NCBI GenBank assembly: GCA_030652345.1
Contig: JAUSAU010000043.1
Location: 4,321-68,320 of the forward strand
Direction: 5' to 3'
DNA length: 64,000 bases
Source: Coriobacteriia bacterium
Lineage (GTDB): Bacteria; Actinomycetota; Coriobacteriia; Anaerosomatales; PALSA-660
The notes under the pieces are model-generated. The model saw nothing but the letters and a program-made list of their open reading frames with translations, had not been told where the DNA came from and searched no databases. Positions 1 through 7,431 of the stretch are shown one piece after another. Position numbers and translations under genes: made by a program. Each line of letters starts with the position of its first letter. Position 1 is the first letter of the stretch.

Positions 1-1360
1 TGTTCTGCTCCGGATCCAGCACCTCGAGCAGGGCCGAGGTCGGGTCACCGCGGAAGTCCACGCCGACCTTGTCGATCTCATCCATCATGAAGACCGGGTT
101 GCGCGTGCTCACGCTGTTGATCGACTGGATGATGCGGCCGGGCAGGGCACCGACGTAGGTGCGCCGATGACCACGGATCTCCGCCTCGTCGCGCACGCCA
201 CCGAGCGAGACCCGGATGAACTTGCGGCCGAGCGAGCGGGCTATCGACTTGCCGATCGACGTCTTGCCCACCCCCGGAGGGCCGACGAAGCACAGGATCG
301 GGCCGCGCATCTTGTCGGTCAGCTTGTGCACCGCGAGGTACTCGAGGATGCGCTCCTTCACCTTCTCGAGACCGTAGTGATCCTCGTCGAGCACGTGCTG
401 GGCCTCGATGAGGTCGAGGCGCTCCTCGTCCTCCCGCTGCCAGGGCAGTCCCACGAGCCAGTCGAGGTACGTGCGGATGACACCGGTCTCCGCCGCGGCC
501 TGCGGCATCTTCTCGAGTCGGCCGAGCTCCTTGAGTGCCTTCTCCTCGACATCCTCCGGCATGCCCGCTGCGGCGATCTTCTGGTTGTACTCGTCGATCT
601 CGGCCTGGATCTCGTCGAACTGGCCGAGCTCCTGCTGGATCGCCTTGAGCTGCTCGCGCAGGAAGTACTCACGCTGCGACTTGCTCATCGACTCCTTGAC
701 GCGGTTCTGGATCTTGGAGCCGAGCTCCAGGATCTCGAGCTCCTTGCGCAGGAAGCCCGACGCCTTCTCGATGCGCGCCTTGGGCTCGATCGCCTCGAGG
801 ATGACCTGCTTCTCCTCGGCCTTGAGCGCGAGATGGAACGCGATGAAGTCCGCGAGGCGGCCCGGCTCCTCGATCGCGCCGGCGGCCATCAGGACCTCTT
901 GCGGGATCGGTTTGCCCAGCTCGGCGGCTTTCTCGAAGTCGGATACGAGAGCGCGCATGAGCGCCTGGGTCTCAGCGTCGCTGCCGGTCGGCTCCTCGAT
1001 CAGCTCGACGCGGACCTGGATATAGGGGTCGGTCTCGACGAACTCGAGGATCCGCAGCCGGGTGACGCCTTCGACGAGCGCCTTGGCGGTCCCGTCGGGA
1101 AGCTTCAGCTCCTGCAGCACCGTGCCGACGCATCCGATCTCGTAGATGTCGCCCGCTTCGGGGTCCTGGGTCTCCGCGTGACGCTGAGTGATCAGCGCGA
1201 CGTGATGATCACCCCGCATCGACTCCTCGAGAGCCATGATCGAGCGCTCCCGGCCGACGAAGAGCGGCACGACGAGATTCGGGAACAGGACGAGGTCCCG
1301 CAGCGGTATCAGCGGGAGTATGTCCGGGATGGTCGTCACGTGATCGTCGGCCGTGGACAT
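1..1360 (-). CDS. lon: ATP-dependent Lon protease, N-terminal 453 codons (cut by window edge)
   Basis: Cytoplasmic AAA+ serine protease for damaged and regulatory proteins. The gene reads leftward from ATG at 1360 and runs off base 1. Visible are the N-terminal substrate-binding LAN domain (starts IPLRDLVLFPNLVVPLFVGR), a coiled-coil stretch, Walker A GPPGVGKT at about residues 360-367 and Walker B VFMMDEIDK. The rest of the AAA+ module and the Ser-Lys protease domain lie outside the window. A GAAGGGA stretch sits upstream of the chosen ATG. The gene is divergent from the exported protein at 1473. Family identity is certain; nothing suggests truncation other than the edge. Confidence 0.97.
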   Translation of the reverse strand, partial: MSTADDHVTTIPDILPLIPLRDLVLFPNLVVPLFVGRERSIMALEESMRGDHHVALITQRHAETQDPEAGDIYEIGCVGTVLQELKLPDGTAKALVEGVTRLRILEFVETDPYIQVRVELIEEPTGSDAETQALMRALVSDFEKAAELGKPIPQEVLMAAGAIEEPGRLADFIAFHLALKAEEKQVILEAIEPKARIEKASGFLRKELEILELGSKIQNRVKESMSKSQREYFLREQLKAIQQELGQFDEIQAEIDEYNQKIAAAGMPEDVEEKALKELGRLEKMPQAAAETGVIRTYLDWLVGLPWQREDEERLDLIEAQHVLDEDHYGLEKVKERILEYLAVHKLTDKMRGPILCFVGPPGVGKTSIGKSIARSLGRKFIRVSLGGVRDEAEIRGHRRTYVGALPGRIIQSINSVSTRNPVFMMDEIDKVGVDFRGDPTSALLEVLDPEQN

Positions 1361-1472
1361 GCGCGTCGTCCCTTCAGGGGTGCGATAATGCTCTGCGGTG
1401 TACCTTCGCTATCGTACCCGTCCTCCCTGCCAGCGCCTCCATCCGAGCCGACCGCATCCGGAGCGCCGACGC

Positions 1473-3506
1473 ATGACCCTGCCCCGACCCCATATCGCGC
1501 ATCGCATCGTCGCGGCCGTACTGGCCGTGGGGTTGTTCGTCGGCGCCGCCCCGCTGCCGGCGCCGGCTGCCCCGGCGCCGCCGCGCGTGTCGATCTCGTC
1601 GGCGAAGTTCATCACCACCGACGGTGTGATCGACCTGGGTGTGTCGGTGGCACTGCCCCGGAAGGCCTCCCGGATGTCGGTCCGCGTCCAGCTCTTCGAC
1701 GCGACCGACGCTCTCGTGTGGCAGCGTACGCAGACGAAGAACGCCCTGGACGCGGGTGCGTACCTACTCGGATTCAACAAGCCGGCGCGGGATCTCGGAC
1801 TGGGTGAGGGACGCTACCGGCTCGAGGCGCGGGTGCGCGTCGATGACGCCGAACCCGTGGAGGTGTCCGACACGCTGCTGGTCGTCGACGCCCGGCGCCG
1901 ACCCACCCCGGTCACCATCGTCGTCCGAGTGTCCGGCACACCCCTGCGCGACGCGGACGGAGCGTTCATCTTCGACCCGTCGGTCGAAGCGACGCCGCGG
2001 GTCGAGGCGGAGAGCCTCGCGGCACTGGCATCCCAGCATCCCGAGTACCACCTCACCATGGCGCTTCCGCCGGTGTTGCTCGACGAATGGCTTGACGCGT
2101 CCGACGGGTTCACCGCAGTCGCGAAGGGGGCGCGCACCGATACCTCGGCCGACTCGACGGCGTCCGTCGCATGCAGCGCCACCATCGCGGCGCTCAGGCG
2201 CGCCGGAAGCACAGGTTCACTCCGGACGCTCGCGGCCATGTACGCCGAACCGGACCTCGTGGCGACCGCGAAGATCGGCGGCGCTCAGGACCTGCGCGAC
2301 CAGCTCGCCGAGGGGATGCGCACATCGGCGCTGCTCAGGGGCGCGGCACCGGCCACCGGGTCGGTCGAGCCCACGGGCTTCGCCGTGCTCGGAGACGTGG
2401 TGGCCCGGTCCTCCGCCGCGATCATCGCCGCCGCCGGGCTGCGCTACGCCATCATCGACCCCGCGAGCATCGACCCGTCGCACCCGGCAAGCGTTTCCCC
2501 GGGCGCCTACGCGCTCGGAGACATCGCCGCACAGCCGGAGACGTTCTCGGGCCTCGTCATCGACCGCGCCGCATCGAAGGCGCTGTCCGACCCACTCGGA
2601 GAGGACGCGCTGCTGACGCGGCTCTTCGACCGGGCGACCGACGAGCACACGCAGGGCCAGCCCGTCGTGATCGTGACGGCGGTCGGCACCGGCTCGACCT
2701 CGAACGTGGAGCGTCTCCGATCCCGGCTGGCCACGCTCGCCAGGATCCCGTGGGTCCGTCTTGTGGACACCGCGTCGGCCGCGGGCGTCAAACCACTGCC
2801 GATTCGCGCCCTCGCGGCGTCACCGCCCTCCGACACGAAGGCGCCGGCCGGGTACTGGGAGCGGGTCCGGCTGGCGCGGCAGAGGGCCCGGGCGCTCGCC
2901 GCCGCCGCCGGGGCCGCCGACGCGGACGCTCTGGCAGCGCTACGGAACGTGACTATGGCCGAGAGCCGGCTCTGGGCGGGACCGGACGGCTCCTGGCCGC
3001 TGGCCGACCGGGGCAGCGCGTTCGCTCGTGCGGCCGACGCAACGGCGTGGAGCATCCTGTCCAAGGTGCTTGTCGAAGTGCCGGCGGTAACGCTCTCGAG
3101 CAATGCGGGCCGCGTACCGGTCAGCATCCGCAACAACTCGACCAAATCACTCGAGGTCAGCGTCACCGCGATCTCGCGTGCGGTACGTCCACCCAGACTC
3201 AGGATGTCCTTCGCGCTGAAGCCGGGCGAGACGCTCAAGACGATCGCCGTGGACCTCGGCCCCGCCCTATCCTCCCGTCTCCAGATCGTCGTCTCGGCCG
3301 GCGGATTCGTGATCGCGAAGCAGACGGCCACCGTCCGTGCCTCTTCGATCGAACGCCCCGTCCTGATCGGCGGCGTGGTACTGGTCTTGCTCCTCCTGCT
3401 CTGGTACATACGCAGGAACGCCGACTCCGCCCTCTCGAAGCGCCGCGAGCGTGCCGATGATGATGAGCGGGAGGCGGCAGAGTTGCCGGAGAGGTATCGC
3501 GAATGA
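1473..3506 (+). CDS. Exported, C-terminally membrane-anchored protein of unknown function (DUF6049-like)
   Basis: 677 residues. Start ATG 1473 is chosen over the in-frame upstream 1398 because it directly precedes a signal peptide (basic MTLPRPHIAHRIVAA, hydrophobic core, Ala-Pro-rich cleavage region). The body is a large extracytoplasmic region with a YAEPDLVATA segment and a C-terminal membrane helix (VLIGGVVLVLLLLLWYIRR) followed by a charged cytoplasmic tail. Overall architecture and the YAxPD motif resemble actinobacterial DUF6049 cell-envelope proteins, but I cannot confirm membership. Its stop overlaps the next start by 4 bp (ATGA), so the two are likely translated together. Confidence 0.7.
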   Translation: MTLPRPHIAHRIVAAVLAVGLFVGAAPLPAPAAPAPPRVSISSAKFITTDGVIDLGVSVALPRKASRMSVRVQLFDATDALVWQRTQTKNALDAGAYLLGFNKPARDLGLGEGRYRLEARVRVDDAEPVEVSDTLLVVDARRRPTPVTIVVRVSGTPLRDADGAFIFDPSVEATPRVEAESLAALASQHPEYHLTMALPPVLLDEWLDASDGFTAVAKGARTDTSADSTASVACSATIAALRRAGSTGSLRTLAAMYAEPDLVATAKIGGAQDLRDQLAEGMRTSALLRGAAPATGSVEPTGFAVLGDVVARSSAAIIAAAGLRYAIIDPASIDPSHPASVSPGAYALGDIAAQPETFSGLVIDRAASKALSDPLGEDALLTRLFDRATDEHTQGQPVVIVTAVGTGSTSNVERLRSRLATLARIPWVRLVDTASAAGVKPLPIRALAASPPSDTKAPAGYWERVRLARQRARALAAAAGAADADALAALRNVTMAESRLWAGPDGSWPLADRGSAFARAADATAWSILSKVLVEVPAVTLSSNAGRVPVSIRNNSTKSLEVSVTAISRAVRPPRLRMSFALKPGETLKTIAVDLGPALSSRLQIVVSAGGFVIAKQTATVRASSIERPVLIGGVVLVLLLLLWYIRRNADSALSKRRERADDDEREAAELPERYRE

Positions 3507-3871
3507 AGAAATGGGTCATCACGATCCTGATCGTGGCGTGCGCGGCCGCGTTCATCAACGACGTCGGGCGCTACTTCACGGTCTCGTACAACCTCGACCA
3601 GGCGACGCGCACGATAGCCCAGGACGCCGCGGCACTCGCACGCAAGGATCCCGGCAACGCCCAGTCGGGCTGGCCCGCCGCGCAGGCGACGGCATACCGG
3701 TTCGGCTTCGAGGTCACGGGATACGTCCAGGGCGATCAGCTCGTCGTCATCACCACCCGAGCCCCGATCGGCGGCACCTGGGTGGCCGGACCGGTCATCG
3801 CACTGGTCAACAAGCTACCGTGGCAGTCACCGTTCTACGCGACCGGACGAGCTGAGTCCTACTACCGCTGA
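3503..3871 (+). CDS. Small single-pass membrane protein, TadE/TadG-like N-terminus
   Basis: 122 residues. The short basic N-terminus and hydrophobic segment (MKKWVITILIVACAAAFIND) are followed by an amphipathic stretch (YNLDQATRTIAQDAAALAR). That arrangement recalls pseudopilin-like TadE/TadG proteins and the small partners of envelope proteins. The remainder is a compact beta-rich extracytoplasmic domain. The start overlaps the upstream stop by 4 bp, implying a two-gene operon and possibly a complex with the 677-residue anchored protein. No catalytic motif is seen; function is unknown. Confidence 0.65.
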   Translation: MKKWVITILIVACAAAFINDVGRYFTVSYNLDQATRTIAQDAAALARKDPGNAQSGWPAAQATAYRFGFEVTGYVQGDQLVVITTRAPIGGTWVAGPVIALVNKLPWQSPFYATGRAESYYR

Positions 3872-3974
3872 ACAGTGGTCCACAGGTCCGCCCGCCGCGC
3901 CGCATCACGCGTGATCCTCCGCACCGCTAGACTGTAGTCTTGCGCGAGCAGGCGGGCTCTTCCGCGTGTTCGGG

Positions 3975-3980
3975 TAGAGT
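3975..3980 (+). promoter_or_regulatory. -10 element of a leaderless promoter
   Basis: TAGAGT lies exactly six bases before the ATG at 3987 and no Shine-Dalgarno lies between, so transcription would begin at or next to the start codon. The same spacing recurs at 13830 and 55507. No clear -35 is visible. Confidence 0.45.
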
Positions 3981-3986
3981 TCACCC

Positions 3987-5132
3987 ATGGATCCGGCATC
4001 CCATCCTGAGAGGCGCGACGTGCGCACCGTAGTCATCGACACCAACGTACTGCTCTCCCATCCCGACGTCGTCCACGAGTTCCCGGACGCCGAGGTGGTC
4101 ATCCCGGACACCGTCCTTTCGGAGATCGACAAGCTCAAGACGGCGCGCGTCGACCCCGAGCTGCGCTACAAGGGCCGTCAGATCAGCCGCACGCTCTTCG
4201 AACTCTCGGAGCGCGGCAACCTGCATGAGGGCGTCGAGCTGCCCGGAGGCGGATCGCTGCGCGTCGTCGCACTGAGCAACGAGACGAACCTCCCCGACGG
4301 CCTGTCGACCCGCAACGCGGACGACAGGATCCTGGCCGTCGCGATCCAGGTGTGCGGCGAAGGGTGCGAGGGCGTCACCCTCGTGACGAACGACCTGAAC
4401 ATGCTGCTCAAGGGCCAGTCGTACGGCATCGGCGTGGAGCGCATCGACATCGACGACTCGTTCAGCCGCCGCTTCCTCGTCCGCCCGTTCCAGCGCTACC
4501 GGGTGCCGCTGACGATCCTGGCGATCTCGCTGGCGGTGTTCGCGGCGATCATCTACCTGACGGTCTTCAACCCCTTCTCCGGCACCAAGGGGTCGAGCGG
4601 GCTGTCCGCAGTCCCGGGCGAGTTCCTCGACCAGCTCTCGGTGGAGCAGCAGCAGGTGCTCAACTACCTCTACCGCCTGCAGACCAACCCGAAGGACATC
4701 GAGACACAGCGCGCGCTCGCCGTCCTCTACGACGGGATGTCCGAGCAGAACGTGAACTACGTCCCCTACGCGATCAAGCACTGGGAGCAGGTCGTCCAGC
4801 TCGCCCCCACGGACGAGGACGCGCGCACCGACCTTGCCACGCTCTATTTCCGCGCCGGCCGTCTCGATCAAGCGGTGCAGGAAGTGACGCAGGTACTTCG
4901 CCAGGACCCGAACCACATCAACGCCAACTTCAACCTCGGCGTCTTCTACCTGAACTCGAAGCCGAAGGATTTCCAGAAGGCGGCCAACCAGTTCATGAAG
5001 GTCATCAAGCTGACGACCGGCAAGGCGGCTCAAGCCGAACCGATGCAGCGCGCACAGCTCATGCTCGAACAGGTGAAGAAGGACGCTGCGGCCGCGGGGC
5101 AACCGATCAAGACCGACGGAGGCACGCTGTGA
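3987..5132 (+). CDS. PIN-domain protein with a membrane helix and C-terminal TPR repeats
   Basis: 381 residues in three parts. Residues ~12-160 form a PIN nuclease-like domain: VVIDTNVLL with acidic Asp18, IPDTVLSEIDKLK, RNADDRILA and VTNDLNM, a pattern like the PIN domain of PhoH/PhoL-type proteins. Residues ~170-195 are one membrane helix (VPLTILAISLAVFAAIIYL). Residues ~225-350 are TPR-like repeats (DARTDLATLYFRAGRLDQA, HINANFNLGVFYLNSK). A cytoplasmic PIN domain tethered to the membrane with an outside TPR tail is the simplest topology. Its stop overlaps trxB by 4 bp. The domains are clear; whether it cleaves RNA is inference. Confidence 0.8.
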   Translation: MDPASHPERRDVRTVVIDTNVLLSHPDVVHEFPDAEVVIPDTVLSEIDKLKTARVDPELRYKGRQISRTLFELSERGNLHEGVELPGGGSLRVVALSNETNLPDGLSTRNADDRILAVAIQVCGEGCEGVTLVTNDLNMLLKGQSYGIGVERIDIDDSFSRRFLVRPFQRYRVPLTILAISLAVFAAIIYLTVFNPFSGTKGSSGLSAVPGEFLDQLSVEQQQVLNYLYRLQTNPKDIETQRALAVLYDGMSEQNVNYVPYAIKHWEQVVQLAPTDEDARTDLATLYFRAGRLDQAVQEVTQVLRQDPNHINANFNLGVFYLNSKPKDFQKAANQFMKVIKLTTGKAAQAEPMQRAQLMLEQVKKDAAAAGQPIKTDGGTL

Positions 5133-6067
5133 GTGAGGTCATCGACATCGCGATCATCGGGGGCGGCCCGGCGGGCCTGACCGCGGCGCTCTACGGCGCG
5201 CGGGCGAGGGCGAGCACCGTCGTGTTCGAGAGCCAGCTCCCCGGCGGCGCGATCATCACGACCGACTGGATCGAGAACTACCCGGGCATGCCCGAGGGCC
5301 TGAACGGGGCGCGCATCGGCGAACTCATGCACGCGCACGCGGAGAAGTTCGGCGCTCGGTTCCGCACATTCGAGAAGGTGGACTCCCTGCGCGAAGCGGG
5401 CGGCGGCTTCATCCTGACCGCCGAAGGCGAAGAGACCGCGGCCCGCACGGTCATCCTGTGCACGGGATCGGTCCCCCGCAAGCTCGGTATCCCGGGCGAG
5501 GCCGAGTACACGGGGCGCGGAGTCTCCTGGTGCGCGACCTGCGACGGTGCGCTCTTCAAGGGCAAGGTCGTGGCGGTCCTCGGAGGTGGCGACGCGGCCG
5601 TCGAAGAGGCGCTGTTCCTCACGAAGTTCGCCGAGCGCGTGCACCTGATCCATCGCCGTGACGAGCTCCGCGCGACCAAGTGCATCCAGGAGCGCTGCTT
5701 CGCCAACGAGAAGATCGAGATGCACTGGAACCGTGTCCCGACCGAGATCCGCGGCCACGAGGGCCGCGTGACAGGGATCGCCTTGGAGTCCACCGTCGGC
5801 GAACCCGACGAACTGCTCGAACTGCAGGGCGTCTTCGAGTTCATCGGTGTGCACCCCAATAGTGAACTCGTCGCCGGCCTGGCCGATCTGGCGGAGGGCG
5901 GCTGGGTCAAGGTCGACTCCACGATGATGACCTCCGTCCCGGGCCTGTGGGCTGCGGGCGACGTCACCGATACGCCGCTCAAGCAGGTCGTCACCGCTGC
6001 GGGGCAGGGCGCGACGGCGGCGTTCGAGGCACTCCGGTACGTCGATTCGGGCGTCTGCACCTTGTAG
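5129..6067 (+). CDS. trxB: Thioredoxin-disulfide reductase
   Basis: 312-residue FAD- and NADPH-dependent enzyme that reduces thioredoxin. Seen in order: the FAD-binding GGGPAG at ~11-16, the redox pair WCATCDG (Cys135, Cys138), the NADPH-binding GGGDAAVEEA, and the C-terminal FAD motif GLWAAGDVTD. Length is typical. The start is GTG at 5129, overlapping the upstream stop as GTGA. The longer open frame running upstream from 4352 is antisense-type shadow coding, not N-terminal protein. It is followed 49 bases later by the thioredoxin gene, giving a self-contained thiol-reduction unit. Confidence 0.96.
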   Translation: MSEVIDIAIIGGGPAGLTAALYGARARASTVVFESQLPGGAIITTDWIENYPGMPEGLNGARIGELMHAHAEKFGARFRTFEKVDSLREAGGGFILTAEGEETAARTVILCTGSVPRKLGIPGEAEYTGRGVSWCATCDGALFKGKVVAVLGGGDAAVEEALFLTKFAERVHLIHRRDELRATKCIQERCFANEKIEMHWNRVPTEIRGHEGRVTGIALESTVGEPDELLELQGVFEFIGVHPNSELVAGLADLAEGGWVKVDSTMMTSVPGLWAAGDVTDTPLKQVVTAAGQGATAAFEALRYVDSGVCTL

Positions 6068-6116
6068 TAGTATTCGGCGCGTGCCCCGCCGGTCGGGGCA
6101 GCGAAGGGAGTCTCAC

Positions 6117-6446
6117 ATGAGCGACATCCTGGTACAGGTCACCGACGCCGGCTTCGAGGCCGCGGTCGAGAAGAGCGCCACGCCGTTCCTGCTCGACTTC
6201 TGGGCCCCGTGGTGCGGCCCGTGCCGCGCGATCGCCCCGGTACTCGAAGAGATCGCGAACGAGTACGCCGGCAAGCTCACCGTCGGCAAGCTCAACGTCG
6301 ACGAGAACCCCGACACGGCCTCGCGGTTCGACGTCCTGTCGATCCCGACGCTGCTCGTGTTCGCTGACGGCGTGGTCGTCAAGAAGCTCGTAGGCGCCAT
6401 GCCGAAGAAGAAGCTCCTCGACGAGCTCGCCCCCTGGCTCGGCTAG
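6117..6446 (+). CDS. trxA: Thioredoxin
   Basis: 109 residues with the canonical active site FWAPWCGPCR (Cys33, Cys36) and the cis-proline loop SIPTLLVF. A strong Shine-Dalgarno GAAGGGAG at 6103-6110 fixes ATG 6117; an upstream in-frame ATG at 6081 lies before that site and is not used. It sits directly behind its reductase and is presumably co-transcribed with it. Cytoplasmic dithiol donor. Confidence 0.97.
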   Translation: MSDILVQVTDAGFEAAVEKSATPFLLDFWAPWCGPCRAIAPVLEEIANEYAGKLTVGKLNVDENPDTASRFDVLSIPTLLVFADGVVVKKLVGAMPKKKLLDELAPWLG

Positions 6447-6472
6447 TCCGCGCCGCCGCGAAGGAGAACATC

Positions 6473-6727
6473 ATGTGTGAGAACAGCGTGAACATCCCGC
6501 AGCTCAAGGTCCAGGTCGGTCAGGCCGACGATCTGGCTGCGCTCGTCCAGCAGCAGCTCGAGCAGCTCCACCACCTCGCCGACCACGGAAAGCAGCACGA
6601 TGCGTCGGTCGAGCTCGCGCAGGCCAACGTCCTGCTCGGAGAGGTCCGCGGCAAGCTCGAGCGGGCGCTGCTGGTGCTTGACGGCGGCGGTACTCCCTCC
6701 GCGGACGTCACGGTCGAGCTCGTCTGA
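6473..6727 (+). CDS. Small hypothetical protein, helical
   Basis: 84 residues, Gln- and Leu-rich (LAALVQQQLEQLHHLADHGKQ), predicted almost wholly helical with coiled-coil character and no membrane segment. A good Shine-Dalgarno (GAAGGAGA) precedes ATG 6473. It lies between trxA and the zinc-ribbon protein in the same direction with short gaps, so probably the same transcript. I do not recognise the family. Confidence 0.6.
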   Translation: MCENSVNIPQLKVQVGQADDLAALVQQQLEQLHHLADHGKQHDASVELAQANVLLGEVRGKLERALLVLDGGGTPSADVTVELV

Positions 6728-6738
6728 CCACTCGTCGC

Positions 6739-7431
6739 ATGACTCGACCCGACCCTCACGGGAAGCCGGCACCCGCCGCACCGATGTTCTGGGAATGCCC
6801 GGAATGCGGCTTCCTGTCGACCGACCCCGCCTTCGCGGACGTCGCGACCGTGTGCCCGCTGTGCGGGCGCAAGGACGGCGTGCGACGCACGTTCCCGCCG
6901 GACCGACAGCGACGACTCGACGAGCGGATCCGGCGCTACTACGCCGACGCGGAGTGGGAGATCGTCGTCATCCTGTCCGCGGCGCTGCTCGAGGCGCTGC
7001 TGGAGGACATCCTCGACCGCATCATGGCGGCGCACGGTGCCGACGTGCCGATGCGGGGCACCGTGCTCGACACGGTCCGAGCGATCGGCGGTCGCGTCGG
7101 CAAGCTCTTCCCGCAGCTGACAGGGACCGAGTTCGAGGAGGCCGCGGCGGAGCTCGGCTACCGGGACTTCCCGAAGCGGTGGCGCACGCTGCGCGAGGCC
7201 CGCAACGCCTTCATCCACGACACGCCCTATCGCGACGTCCAGGAAGCACTCGGACAGGGGGCAGCGAGCGAAGGCATGTCGCTCCTCGACCAGGCGTATC
7301 ACCTCTTCGTCACGCTCAACAACACGTTCGTCGCTGACGGGCTCAAGGGGCAGAAGCGCGCGTCCGACGCGCCCCGGCTCAATCTGCACGGCGTGCCGGA
7401 AGCGGAGACCGCGGCACCGGTCGAGCCGTGA
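6739..7431 (+). CDS. Zinc-ribbon protein with HEPN-like helical domain
   Basis: 230 residues. The N-terminus carries a zinc ribbon, CPEC at 20-23 and CPLC at 39-42. The rest is helical, and residues 155-160 read RNAFIH inside LREARNAFIHDTP. This matches the R-x4-H signature (R followed by a polar residue) of HEPN domains, many of which are RNases. There is no adjacent MNT nucleotidyltransferase, so it is not a standard toxin-antitoxin pair. Its stop overlaps hypF by 4 bp, hinting at co-translation with hydrogenase maturation. HEPN assignment is inference from one motif plus helical context. Confidence 0.6.
   Translation: MTRPDPHGKPAPAAPMFWECPECGFLSTDPAFADVATVCPLCGRKDGVRRTFPPDRQRRLDERIRRYYADAEWEIVVILSAALLEALLEDILDRIMAAHGADVPMRGTVLDTVRAIGGRVGKLFPQLTGTEFEEAAAELGYRDFPKRWRTLREARNAFIHDTPYRDVQEALGQGAASEGMSLLDQAYHLFVTLNNTFVADGLKGQKRASDAPRLNLHGVPEAETAAPVEP

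Noticed and set aside
167..1807. 546-codon plus-strand open frame across lon
   Set aside because: The opposite strand encodes unmistakable Lon with Walker motifs; the plus frame is compositional shadow typical of GC-rich DNA.
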